Assembly: GCA_963513935.1 (NCBI GenBank)
Contig: OY740765.1
Coordinates: forward strand, 150,747,830 to 150,811,829
From: Aphrophora alni
Lineage: Eukaryota; Arthropoda; Insecta; Hemiptera; Aphrophoridae
Direction: 5' to 3'
Length of the DNA: 64,000 nt
Position numbers and translations under genes: made by a program. A model generated the notes under the pieces. The model was not told the DNA's origin and made no database searches. It was given only the letters and a program-made list of their open reading frames with translations. Of this stretch, positions 31,387 through 42,086 are shown piece by piece. Position 1 is the first letter of the stretch, and each line of letters begins with the position of its first letter.

Positions 31387-32934
31387 CTACCTTTTATTGT
31401 AATAGGGCTGGAATCTCATTGCAAATTCCATCAAGGTCATATTATGGAAGTCATAAGTAGAATGTCCCATTGGACGTTTTTCGTAGTGATAAAATATATT
31501 TGATAAATATCCAGTCGCAGAACCTGCATCATCAAATTTCAGTACTTTGTATCGTTGCTCAGGCTTACAAGTATTCAGAAAAACACATTGTTTCAAAATT
31601 TCCCATAAGTTCAGGTGGCACAATCTAAAAGCGCACTCACATGCTGAAACTTGACATTCACTCATTATACGCATGCATATCTTAAACATCTTACGAGAAA
31701 TGTTACTTTCTTCTCTCCGGATCAAATTAATTGCTTGAGCTACGCATGAATTGAGTTCTGTTGGCTCTGCCTTTGCTATATATTTAGCAATATAATAAGC
31801 AATTGACTTGTTTGTTCCGCATGGTTGGATGTCCATGTTACCTTTCCACAATTTCAAAAGTGTGCGATTGTAGTTGTTAATCCAGATATCTCTAGTACCA
31901 CGTTTCAAAATGCACATTCTCCCACCATTACAAATGAATTCATCTAAAGAGTGAGTAAATATTTTACTTTCTTCACACTCTTGTCTAGGAAAATTGAATC
32001 TGCACGAAGAAGTGGTGTTGTTTTTCATGCAAATAGCAGTGTGTCGATGTACTTGGCATTTGCTTACTATGTCGTGCAGTTCATCATCACTTGATGGCAC
32101 TTTACGCGTGCAAACGTCATCAAGTTTGCAAATTCCTTCAGGTGTTTCAAACGACGGTTGGTCAGCAATCCATACCGCCATATGAAGATGTGAACTGCCT
32201 CGATTCTGGAATTCAATACGCCACCAGAAGTCTTTCAATGTCCCACCCAAAACATTCTCATTATTACAAATGAACTTCATTAGTGCTTTAACCCACATCA
32301 TGAAATGTCTAGCTACAATAACTGGATATTTTTCTATTAGTCGTTGAGTTTCGTGTATATTCAAACAACTTTCATCTGCATCAGAATGGCCGTTAGCTTT
32401 CAGCAGAGCTTGCTTCATGTCTGACCAGTGCAAATCATTGCAGCTGAAGGTTACAAAGTAAGTTGGTGGTCCAATACATCTTATTTGGGCAATGAGTTCA
32501 TTTAAAGCTTTACGCCAGTAAGCTGATGATCCTCTTAAGTTCCTTTTGTACAAGTGAACGGCATCAACTGCCCCTTCTTGGCCTTGAATTTTCCTCCCAC
32601 AAGCTGATATCACAGATTTGATTCTATTATATTCAAACATAGAAAGTGTATAGAAAAGATAATCGTTTCGTTGAAATCGTAAATCACTGCCTAGAATTCT
32701 ACTTTGAAAATAGTATAGTGGTGTTATATTAACTTGTTGAGATTCTTTCAAACCGTTTCTTCCATATGGAAACAGGTAGAACCAAACAAATTCTTCGGCT
32801 TTAATTTCATGATCGACATTGACAATGTTATCATGCGTCTTTCTTCTGATCTCATTAACATTTTCGTTAACTTCCAGTTTATCGTCAACATCTGGCTGCA
32901 CACAGTCTATTGGTTGCATGACAGATGTGTACAC
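31387..32934 (-). CDS. Helentron Rep (HUH endonuclease) protein, long open frame
   Basis: This 515-residue frame is the best-preserved part of the element. Residues about 72-250 match the Helitron-like N-terminal domain (LYYFQSRILGSDLRFQRNDY; PPTYFVTFSCNDLHWSDM). The HUH metal-binding motif is SSHLHMAVWI with His at 249 and 251. The catalytic tyrosines lie in the block SIAYYIAKYIAK at about 380-385. Rep nicks one strand and drives rolling-circle transposition. The frame is preceded in phase by AVYTSV and, some 20 codons upstream, by a stop, so the true N-terminus is disrupted. It ends with NKR and a stop. The key residues are retained, but the neighbouring helicase is broken, so the whole protein is not functional. 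Confidence 0.8.
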   Translation of the reverse strand: MYTSVMQPIDCVQPDVDDKLEVNENVNEIRRKTHDNIVNVDHEIKAEEFVWFYLFPYGRNGLKESQQVNITPLYYFQSRILGSDLRFQRNDYLFYTLSMFEYNRIKSVISACGRKIQGQEGAVDAVHLYKRNLRGSSAYWRKALNELIAQIRCIGPPTYFVTFSCNDLHWSDMKQALLKANGHSDADESCLNIHETQRLIEKYPVIVARHFMMWVKALMKFICNNENVLGGTLKDFWWRIEFQNRGSSHLHMAVWIADQPSFETPEGICKLDDVCTRKVPSSDDELHDIVSKCQVHRHTAICMKNNTTSSCRFNFPRQECEESKIFTHSLDEFICNGGRMCILKRGTRDIWINNYNRTLLKLWKGNMDIQPCGTNKSIAYYIAKYIAKAEPTELNSCVAQAINLIRREESNISRKMFKICMRIMSECQVSACECAFRLCHLNLWEILKQCVFLNTCKPEQRYKVLKFDDAGSATGYLSNIFYHYEKRPMGHSTYDFHNMTLMEFAMRFQPYYNKR

Positions 32935-33149
32935 AGCTATATGTGGTATTTCAGCCTCTGTGGGTATCAGATCAATAGCATCTGTGGGTTGTTGTTAAAT
33001 TTCCTCGTTAGCTGCAACTTGAACCGCTTCAATGAGCCTAATTTCCTTGATAGAAACATCTATATAGTCGATCGTATACTGAATTTTTCATGATCCAGTT
33101 GCTCGTTTACATAGCCGGGCTAGCTCCTGTAAAGTTTAGCTCCTGTGGT

Positions 33150-33779
33150 CTAGCTTCTAGCACACTTTATCACACATGCTTTACCATTCCGTGGAGCAAG
33201 TGCCCCTTTTGGTCCACAAGAATGAGAGTCACTAAAGTAATATTTCCCATTAAAACACATGAGCAAAAAAGCCTTTTCTGATGATAAAAGAATTCCAGTG
33301 CAATGATGTTCAAACAATTCTGTTAAACCTGCAAGCAGCGTATTTCCAATATTCCCTTTATTCAGTACGTCCTTGAGAGTTCTGAATATAACAGGTTCAT
33401 CATCATATTGTATGGAAAATTCTTTGCTAAACATGATAAATTTATTTTTGATGTTATCAAAATTACGAATCAATAGATATTCATTAATGGGATATGCATC
33501 CTCTGTCTGTCTGCTAAGAGTATGAATGGTCTTGCACATCTTATCTCCTTCAATCAAAATCATGTCTAACGTGTTACTTGTCCTTGTACTCAGTGGCTGT
33601 AAGCATGCATTAACCAGATTCACTAATGCAATTGCACAACACTGGGTCCCAGTATATGGGGATTTGAAAATTTCATTATTCACTTGAAGCCACGAGAATC
33701 TCAGAATTCTAGAAAGTTCATTAATACGAGAAAAAAAGCTTGTTTGTTGCTGCTCAATATTTCTGTTCTCATTTTCCAC
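33150..33779 (-). pseudogene. Helentron cysteine-protease-like domain
   Basis: This 209-residue frame lies just upstream of Rep on the same strand. It has TGTQCCAIALVNLVNACL, resembling the QC-containing active-site helix of OTU/papain-like proteases, and GKYYFSDSHSCGPKGALAPR, resembling the catalytic His region (FDSHSR-type) of the protease module found in many Helentron polyproteins. Between them are LIEGDKMCKTIHTL and SSEKAFLLMCFNG. The catalytic assignment is by motif only. A break separates it from Rep. Confidence 0.6.
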
Positions 33780-34238
33780 TGGTTGGATATTCTCACAAGT
33801 GCCTGCTCAACTATATGTGCAATATGATCAATCACTACGTCATGATAAAGTGGATTATGTTTAACAAGCCAGTGCAATGCTGCATATACTCATTGTCGAG
33901 AAATAGAAAATTCTCGTATTCGGTTGACGTTTCTAAACCTGGTTAGATTCTCCGTTACAACCACAATTTCCGCATCTTCTGTTGATCTAGGTAGCATTTT
34001 GGGTAGTTTCTCACTGACTTCAAATATGTCCTGAGCGAAAAGAACAGCTGGTCCCTTAAGCTCGTATTGTCCATATATTCCATCAAACTTAACAATCTTG
34101 ATGAACGGTATTACAACTGAGAGTAATCATTGCTCCGCTTGGGAAAGACCTATAATGGCATCCGGAATTTTTCATGGTTGAAGATTATTCCAGTAGGCTA
34201 TTGGTGGCGCTGTTGTTTTTCAGTTTGATAAGTGAGTT

Positions 34239-34618
34239 TTACAATGATGACATTATTAGCAAATGATGTCTTTCGCTCAATTCCCCCGGAAGATATAACT
34301 GCTTAATTTCTGGAAAATTATAGATTGATACCTGGTTGGGATAGCATCGTTTCGTGCAAACTTCCCAGGTCTGATCACAAAACGTATGGATGAATTTTTC
34401 GAATTCTCGATGATCAGTAGATAATTCGTGTGTCCTTTCCCGTCTACGCTGTAAGCTAATCTCATGCGCATATCGCTTTCTTGTCTTGGCCAATCGAGCT
34501 TCCCGTTTTTCTGGTGTCTCAATAACTTTATTCTTAAAAAAGCGTTTTTCTTCACAGAGTGAATTGGTTGCGCAGAAGTGATAGCATGCGTGATCGAGCT
34601 TGTCACAATCCTGTTCAC
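34239..34618 (-). pseudogene. Helentron N-terminal region, frameshifted
   Basis: Two overlapping minus-strand frames share one ancestral protein: KNAFLRIKLLRHQKNGKLDW in one, and AKTRKRYAHEISLQRRRE, SIYNFPEIKQLYLPGELSER in the other. The second block precedes Rep-type proteins in arthropod Helitron-like elements. The region 34238-33950 continues with fragments in several frames. No catalytic motif is expected here. Confidence 0.5.
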
Positions 34619-34628
34619 AGATATTACT

Positions 34629-34690
34629 TCGCAGTACTCGCAGTACTCGCAGTACTTGCAGTACTCGCAGTACTCGCAGTACTCAGTGGT
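34629..34690 (+). repeat. 9-bp minisatellite (CAGTACTCG)n
   Basis: About six to seven tandem copies of CAGTACTCG with one C-to-T variant (CAGTACTTG). It lies in the 5' part of the Helentron, upstream of the coding region on the minus strand. Confidence 0.9.
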
Positions 34691-35190
34691 ATTCGGCTGC
34701 TTTACCCGTTTGACTATGAGACGAGTATTGATCGTGGATCTGCATTTCCATAATTCACCTCTGATTCACATTCTTTCTGTTACTGCTTAAAGCATATTAG
34801 CTTGAAAATTTTCCGATTATCTCGCTGTTTTTCCTATAGTAAAAATATTCACATGTAAACAGAATGATACCTTGCGCATGTTCGATTATTCAAATACAAA
34901 TACGAATACAATATCACCTACCTGATTCCTTTTTTTTCAGTATCAATTTTTTCTACAAGGCGTATTCTATTCTCTCACTTTACAAGTTTAGTATACCTTG
35001 TATAAAACATTTCACTTACAATAAACACATTAGAACGTTGCCGCAAGTCCAATTGACCACATGAGCGCGATGTCATTTACGTCATTTACTGAAATGTACA
35101 GGAATCAGTAGACAGCCCGAATGTCTCCGGAAAGAGCCAAGCCCATGGAACGATGAATGGCAGTGTGTTGAAGAAAAGCATGTAAAAAGG

Positions 35191-35673
35191 CAGCTCTGAC
35201 TACCTTCCACACTTTTTAACAGATAAACAATTGGCCCTAACCCACAATTTAACAACTCTTGTAGCGTTTTTAGACATATCCAGTGCATATGATCAGGTCT
35301 CAATTCCTATCCCTTTAACAAAAATGTTCAAACTTGGAATTCCTACCAGGTATATCAAGTACTGTCATAACTTCCTATGTAACAGAAAATAAGTTTCATA
35401 GGTGCAAAAGAAACTTTCAGCAGGCATGTTTTCAAAAGACTTCCGCAAGGCAGTGTGCTCAGTCCTCTTCTATTTATAATCTATACTAATCACATTCACA
35501 GTAAAATGCCTAGTCATATAAATTGCCTACAATATGCAAATAATATGCAACTTTACAGCTCTCATAAGGATCATAATGTTGCAAAAATCAAAATTCAACA
35601 AGCCTTAATCATTATGGATTCTGAAATCAATTGTATAGGGTTAGAGCTCAATCATACCAAAAGTATGATATAA
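35191..35673 (+). pseudogene. Host LINE ORF2, RT palm and thumb after the Helentron
   Basis: Directly after the Helentron tip the plus strand reads GSSDYLPHFLTDKQLALTHN, TLVAFLDISSAYDQVSIP (catalytic DxxxAYDxV motif), KMFKLGIPTRYIKY, and, after shifts, RLPQGSVLSPLLFIIYTNHI (LPQGSxLSPxLF) and CLQYANNMQLYSS. The last is the YADD box changed to YANN, so the RT is dead. It ends near GLELNHTKSMI. The 3' part of the LINE beyond the next MITE was not recognised. Confidence 0.8.
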
Positions 35674-35707
35674 AAGAATGGTCTAAACATTTTCACTTTA
35701 TAGCTAT

Positions 35708-36449
35708 ACAGAGTGTCATAAAATGTCGTGCACAAACTGTAGGTAGTGGTTACACAAGCCAAAATAAAGAAAAAAATTCTTGTATCCTATGTCCAGAAGC
35801 GCCTAGATATCCTCTATTTTGTTTTTTACAAATAATTTAGATGATAGGAACGGTTTGTTTGAATGATTGATCAAAAAACATATCGTGTTAGCCACTTTCA
35901 AGTTATTTAACATAAATTAAATTATCCGTTAGCCTTTTTAAATTGGAAAAAAGATTTAGTGTTTCATAAATTAACATACCTAATTCAATATTATTTTTGT
36001 TTAGGCTAAATTTGGATGTTGTAGATAATTATCAAGAATTATGTTTTGAGTTTTTGTCCATTACTCAGGTTATCAATTGACCTATTATAAAATATTATAA
36101 ATATAATTTGGCGTTTAAAGCGGAATTTTTTGTCTTTTATACATTTTCCTTAAAACAAACGAATTTCATGAAATTTAACATTAAACATTTTTATTGATGG
36201 CCATTTTAAAAATTTTCATGATAAAGTTTTAGTTTTTGATAAACTGATAAAAAAAAGCATACAAAATTTGTATAGCTAACTAAATTTCGACTCAAAATCT
36301 TAAAAATTTCAAAACATAAATTATTTTTCAAAAAAACAAAATGGGCGAAAGATGGAAACGAAGCGTTTCCCGAAAATATGTTTTACAGGAATTTTTTTCT
36401 TTATTTTGACCCATGTAACCATACAAGGTTTGGCACGACAACACTCTAT
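35708..36449. mobile_element. MITE with inverted ends (CAGAGTGT... tips)
   Basis: The left end CAGAGTGTCATAAAATGTCGTGC and right end GCACGACAACACTCTA are inverted, and similarity continues inward for about 130 bp (AAAATAAAGAAAAAAATTC on the left; GAATTTTTTTCTTTATTTT on the right). The flanks are TA-rich, consistent with TA target duplication. It has no coding capacity and sits at the 3' side of the LINE RT block. Confidence 0.65.
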
Positions 36450-36805
36450 AATGAGTAGTCAAGCTTAGGCCTTGAGTGAATGAGATCTTTTTAAATAAGA
36501 AAAAATATGAATTTTTTTGTTTATTTAGTAAATGGTTTCCTATTTTTTTTTTTTTAAATAACGATTTACAAAAGATTAACACATATATTTATAAATAATA
36601 CAAGTAATTGTTATACCTTCTATTCATTAACAAAAATGAGTCCAACTATTTAATATGACATGTACCTTTCTGCTCATTTGTAAACGTTTTGTTCTTATTC
36701 ACACCGATAAAGGACACGAAAGTAGGTTTATACAGATGCACCTGAGGTCTTTATTTTTTATTGGAGTTGTACAGCTGAAAACAAATGCAACAAACAAAGT
36801 GTGGG

Positions 36806-39572
36806 GGTGCAACAACCAGACAGCTCCAAGCGTTAGAAATAGAAATATACAAGGAAAGGAGCTGTCTGGAGTTTCATGCTTCATAGAACAGTGCAAGAGC
36901 CAGATAGCTCTTGTTTTTGCACCAAATTAGTAGGAATTTCTCTGCACTTGTTACTTTTGCATCAGACTGTTGAAAATCTGTAAGTTGTTTTGTCATTGCT
37001 ATTGTGAGGTTATGTTTGTTTCAACAACGTAACAGAGTGTTTCATAAGGTGTTATTGTTTAAGTTGTTTTGCAGTTTAGTTTGTTGTTTTGTTGATTACA
37101 AAGTAAGTTTAGTTTTTATAGTGACGGCACGGATTGTGATCCGGATTATAATCCGGAACAGACAACAGTAGTGGCTCTGATGTTGTGCCTTGGACTCCTC
37201 CTCCTGTACATCAATTCAGTTTTATAAATCATCTTCCTACAATAGCACATCAGTTACCAGCTTACCACAGCTACAACATCAACATTCAACAGACCCGAGG
37301 TAACGCCTTTTAATAATACTGTAGTCTTAAAAGAACAGTTGGGTAAAAAGAGTGTCAGAGATGATTCAAAATGGAAAAGAAATGTTGAAAAAAAGAAAAG
37401 AGCTAGTGCCATGGAATACACACCTAAATCAGGTGTAACCAAACCTGCACGAATTACTGGGATAAACTGTAAATGTAAATTTCGTTGTTTTGACAAGATT
37501 CTTCAGAATATAAAAGATGGTGTTATAGATCATTTTAACAAATCTAGTGATAAAGTCACTCAGGACTCTTAATTAGGTGGGTTAATAACCCTTAAAAAAG
37601 TTGAGCGGCATCACCCAAATCAGGCTTAGGAAAAAGTCGTACCTATTCATGTGAATATAAAATTAAGATGAGTGATTTTCAAACAATCGTTTGTAAAATA
37701 GCATTTCGTTCAATACAAGGAGTTGGCAAGGCTAGAGTTGAGCATATTGTTGCGTGCTTATACGAAAAGAACCATTTCCTCAAAAATAACCATGGAAAGC
37801 ATGAAAGTAGTGCTAATAAATTTATGAACATATTAAAAGCATTCCTAGTGAGAAATCACATTACAGTCGTGCAAAAAACGATAATGTTCCGTACTTAACA
37901 CCAGACTTGAATGTAAAAAAACTGCATATGTTGTATTTAAAAAAATATGAACCTGACATATTTACTAGATTACAAAAAGGTGAACGGTGTAATCCAGAAG
38001 TGATATATGATTATTATCGTCGTCATTTTTGTACTAAATATAAACTTTCTTTTGGAACACCAAGATCAGATACATACCAACAATGTGACATGCTAGAAAA
38101 CCAGATCAAGATAGAAAAGGAACCAACATTGTGAGCAGAACTAAAAACTATGGAAAGATCTACATATATTTCAAAAGTAAAGAATTTTATAAGGAGTTGA
38201 AGTAAAAAAAAAGGTGAGGTTGAAAAGTACGATAAAGTAGAAACCATATCTTTTGATTTCCAACAAAACATGCCTCTACCAGCTATAACAAGTGTTGATA
38301 TTTTCTATAAAAGACAACTATAGGTTTTTAACTTCACGATTTGTTCTGCAAAACTAGAAAGATCGTTTTGCTACCTGTATGATGAAACAACTGGTACTAA
38401 GGGTAAAAATGAGGTGATTAGTATGGTAAATCATTTTATAGAAAATGAAATAAGTAGGAAAGTAAAAACTTTGTATATATTTTTGGACAACTGTTCCGCC
38501 CAAAACCAAAAATTATTCATAGATACATTATTTTTACACTTTTGTAAAAGGATTGAAAAGATATAAAAAAATAATTTATAATTATCCTGAACCAGGCCAT
38601 AGTTTCCTCCCCTGTGACAGAACCTTTGGCATTATTGAAAAAGCAAGAAGAAAGAAAGATAACTTATTTTTACCCAAAGATTATCATCATATTATAAAAT
38701 GCACTTCGACAAAATTTGTTGTTGTTGATACAAAGCAGGAAATGTTTTTAGATTACAGCACACATTTTATGAACCTTTTCAAACCTATTGCCCAAGTGTA
38801 TGTTACAGTTAATGACACAATCCTATATATTAATGAAACGGCTGATCAACATGAACCTCACAAAAAAAAAGATAAGTAAACGTACCAAAGGGGTTAAATT
38901 TGGTATATCAAAATACAGGTATGTGGAACTTCAGCTCTATCCCTGATTAAAGACCCTTTTATTCTATAAAAAGAAGAACAAGCGTTATTTTTACCAGAAC
39001 CAGACAAAAAGTTATATCTTGGACCCTAAGGACCACAGCCGAAAAAGTTAAAGGATGTTTGTCAACTTGCAGAAAAATATGTAACTCCGGATTGTCTATG
39101 GTTTTATTCTACATTTACCGAACGTGTAAATCCAGCTGATAAGGATGTGAGAGAGTATGAAATAAGTGATTGTGATTAAGTGTGGACACCTCATTCATTA
39201 AACCAATGCAACAATGTATTATACTTCTATTAAAAGTACTTTTTTTTTAAGTGTACGATTAAACTTATATTCATATATATAATGAATTTCTTATTTAGTC
39301 AGCCTTGTCAACATAACTATACAAGTATCAGGCACAACAACCAGATAGCTCCATTTGTAAGTCAAGTGCAAAAACCAGATATCTCCACTTTTTATGTTTT
39401 TTCTTGAAAACCAAATTAAATCTTCGACACATAATGGTACAAAGTAGTAGAAGAGGGTATTGTCTATGTCATACATTAATGTGACATATTTACAATCATG
39501 GAAAGTATTTTTGAACATGTTTTTTTCGTCCTGAACTTAAAAACAAAAAGGAGCACTCTGGTTTTTGCACCC
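36806..39572 (+). mobile_element. DNA transposon relic of an uncharacterised DDE-like family with subterminal repeats
   Basis: A degenerate transposase-like ORF (37339-39179) is bracketed by six copies of a GTGCAA-AACCAGAYAGCTCC motif. Left copies are at 36806 (+), 36859 (-) and 36891 (+); right copies are at 39331 (+), 39365 (+) and 39551 (-). Such subterminal motifs usually bind the transposase. Exact ends and target duplication were not found. A Sola-type assignment is possible but unproven. Confidence 0.6.
37339..39179 (+). pseudogene. Uncharacterised arthropod transposase-like protein, frameshifted
   Basis: In order: GITGINCKCKFRCFDKI-type Cys motif (INCKCKFRCFDKI), VCKIAFRSIQGVGKARVEHI, KLHMLYLKKYEPDIF, SFGTPRSDTYQQCDMLENQI, ISFDFQQNMPLPAITSVDIF (Asp-containing), TLYIFLDNCSAQNQKLF (second Asp) and NYPEPGHSFLPCDRTFGIIE, KDYHHIIKCTSTKF. 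This domain order matches a family repeated many times in arthropod genomes and usually labelled uncharacterised. The conserved DFQxN, DNCSxQN and GHSFLPCDRxFGxIE blocks suggest a DDE/D-like catalytic core. Frames break at about 37572, 37898, 38134 and 38560. The catalytic reading is inference. Confidence 0.65.
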
Positions 39573-40487
39573 AGTTCCTCAATTGTTTATATATGACATT
39601 TTTATACGTATTTTGCATAATAATATGGATTTTGTCTATATATAAAACGTCCATTTCATGTATTTGTACAATATACACAAACATTTTTCCAGCCATGCAT
39701 CCCAGTCGATTTGTAATCTGTATTACTTGGTGAGTATAAAACACTTTGAAAGATAGTTTTGTTTTCGTTTATTCCTTGGCTGATAAATAATAGTAGTAAA
39801 CAAACATCAGTAGTTTTAAACAAATGAATTAATTGTAAGATAATATAGAGTTAATCTGTCCATATTTAATTAATTAGATTCAAGTTAGGTCCAAAAAATA
39901 CATTCTGTTCAGTCCACTATTTTTAGGCTTATCAGCAGGAAATACAGTTTGCCTACCATGCTGGTTAACCAACATTTTAAGTGACTTTAAATTAGTCGTA
40001 ATAGTTCACGCACGTAAATAAAAGCATGTCCTGGGCGAACAAAACTTTTTCAGTTAAAAATTTGGTATGTAGACAACAAACATTTTTATCCCCTAAAGTT
40101 AAAATTTAAAAAGTAAATGCAAAAATTATATTTCATATATGGTTGCACATGTACATGAATAAAAGTGCAAATTTTGGGTTAACAAACAAAGCATTTTTAC
40201 ATCTTAAAATTTAGGCATATACATAGGAAACATTTCTACGTATCTCGGGTTAAAGTTTGAAAATTGGTCACAAAAACTATGAACTTGAAAAGTGAACAAA
40301 AAAACAACAAAACAATATTTCTTGAAGTTGATTTAAACTTGAGGGCTTATAACATTAGTTTTATTTTTTGTAGTCAAAGTTCACTTGTGTATATAAAGGC
40401 GCGTCCTGGTCAAACCAAGCGCTTTTAGAATTTAAAATTTGGCATATAGATATATCACGGATTAAAATTAGTTAAGTGGACAAAAAG
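39573..40487. other. AT-rich stretch, no recognised gene
   Basis: Phrases such as GGCATATAGATATAT and AGGCATATACATAGG, and AAAGCATTTTTACATC, recur, so this may be decayed repeat or the 3' part of the adjacent pogo-like element. No coding sequence is supported. Confidence 0.35.
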
Positions 40488-41462
40488 CTATTTTTTGTAA
40501 AGTCGATTTAAAATCCTTGTTGGTGCAAAATCTTGTTCTGAGAACTTGCTGTAGTCAAAAGGAAAAATTCCAGTTAATGAAAATCCTAAAGTGGCGTTAT
40601 TTTTTATTGCCATCTTCACGAAAACTTTATTTAAAAGTTCTGGAACATCGTACTCTGTTATCTTAGTATAGCTCATAGATGTGAGGTAGCAGTCATACTC
40701 TTTGTACAAAGTCCCCCTCTAAAGACGCAAAGAAAGTCAAATCTAACTTCTGAAGCCGATTCGAAGTATGGGGAGGGAGGGAAACCATGTGAATGAAGTT
40801 ATCCTGACAGAAACTGTATATTTCCAAGGAAACATGACTGCTGTGTTTGTCCAATATAATTAAAACAGGATCATTTTCAGTAGGTTGAGATTGGGTTTTA
40901 AAATGGTCAAGCCAATTCAAAAACATTTTTTCATTGTTTCATCCATTCAGATTGCAAGTGTAAAATCCGCCAACAGGACCATCCTTTGCAGCTAAATTGA
41001 CATTCTCGCACGGGGATAGACTATCATAGGAGGGATGAAACTTTCAGCTGCAATCGCAGCAACAAAGCAGTAATGTTTTTACCTCTTTCAGCTCAGATAT
41101 CAGAACATATTTTTTTAGCACATTTTAATCTATGCACATTTGGGCATTTTTTTGACAGTAGTTAAGCCAGTCTCATCCTGGTTTTATATTCTGTTATATA
41201 TTCGGGAGGGGGGGAGGAATTATACTTCTTTATAATTTCTTAAAGATTGGAATAAAATAGAGCCACTTCTTTTTGGTTGAATAGTAAATTCTATTCTGTT
41301 GATACTAGTTCCTTCTGGTTGCTGAAGATTTAGTTCTGGGTGCCTTTTCAAAAAACCAAATAGCCAGTCATTCCCAGCCAGGACGAACTTTGAGTTAAAA
41401 TTGTGTGATGTTCTTGACTCTGCATATCTATAAATTAAGCGTCTCAACTCTTTCGAAGTCAA
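40488..41462 (-). pseudogene. Pogo/Tigger-like (DDE_1) transposase relic, minus strand
   Basis: Read on the minus strand: 41462-41220 gives the CENP-B-type helix-turn-helix end (FVLAGNDWLFGFLKRHPELN, QQPEGTSINR). The 41215-40930 stretch is a decayed DDE core. 40926-40693 gives FLNWLDHFKTQ, DPVLIILDKHSSHVSLEIYS (catalytic LxLDxHxSH) and VSLPPHTSNRLQKLDLTFF (PPHTSHxLQPLD). 40709-40488 gives AIKNNATLGFSLTGIFPFDY and FSEQDFAP, the usual C-terminus. All blocks are in family order. Frameshifts and stops inactivate it. It differs from the pogo-like relic at 13565-16100. Confidence 0.8.
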
Positions 41463-41534
41463 ACTATAAAATAAATTGCAAAGAGATAAAATATTTTCCT
41501 TTTAGTTCTAGTTTGATGTTGGTCTAAATAAAAA

Positions 41535-41950
41535 AAAAAGAAGAAAAAATTTGAAACATGCTTTTCTACCTTTGAATAAAATCAGTAAACCTAAACTAAA
41601 AAATAAAAAATAGTTCTCAGATACAATTAATTATTTCTTAGTGAATCTGATATAGGAATGAGACTTGTTAGTGTGCAACCATTTTACTTTTTATGAAAAA
41701 TAACACACCCAAAAAGCATCGGGTGTACTCTTGCGAAGTTCGGAAAACATCACACCCCATGCTTTTTGGGTGTGTTATTTTTCATAAAAAGTAATATGAT
41801 TGCACACTGACAAGTCTCATTCCTATATCAGATTCACTAAGAAAGAATTAATTGTATCTGAGAATTTATTTTTTTATTTTTTAGTTCAAGTTTATTCATT
41901 TTATTCAAAGGTAGAAAAGCATGTTTAAAAATGTTTTTATTTTTTTTTCC
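41535..41950. mobile_element. Foldback MITE, copy 2 of the family at 28345
   Basis: The left arm (ACATGCTTTTCTACCTTTGAA ... TGAGACTTGTTAGTGTGCAA ... AAAAAGCAT) is mirrored by the right arm 41735-41945. Arms are about 150-170 bp around a short loop. Arm and loop order match 28345-28740. Confidence 0.75.
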
Positions 41951-42086
41951 CCCATTTTTTTACTTTATAGTCATAGGGTTGTTAAGTGAAATCAATGGTT
42001 ATCAGTATTAATCTTTTTCATAAATCGTATTTTTTCGAAAATTTTTGGACGAAAATGTTTCAATTCTTTAACTTTATATTATACTA

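Larger units (their letters stand above)
28334..35190 (-). mobile_element. Helentron-type rolling-circle transposon, about 6.9 kb
   Basis: Minus-strand coding runs in the order N-terminal region (34618-34239), Cys-protease-like domain (33779-33150), HUH Rep domain (32934-31387), PIF1-like helicase (31289-28934). The ends are set by the host LINE, whose RT frame joins exactly when the interval is removed. The 5' end (at about 35189) starts CTTTTTACATGCTTTTC on the minus strand, a tip repeated at 42427. The 3' end lies near 28334. The element contains a foldback MITE (28345-28740) near its 3' end and a solo LTR in its helicase. Rep keeps its key residues but other parts have stops and shifts, so it is now immobile. 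Confidence 0.78.

Noticed and set aside
33740..35064. Plus-strand frames across the Helentron 5' part, including a Val/Leu/Ala repeat frame
   Set aside because: They are antisense to the element or products of the CAGTACTCG minisatellite.
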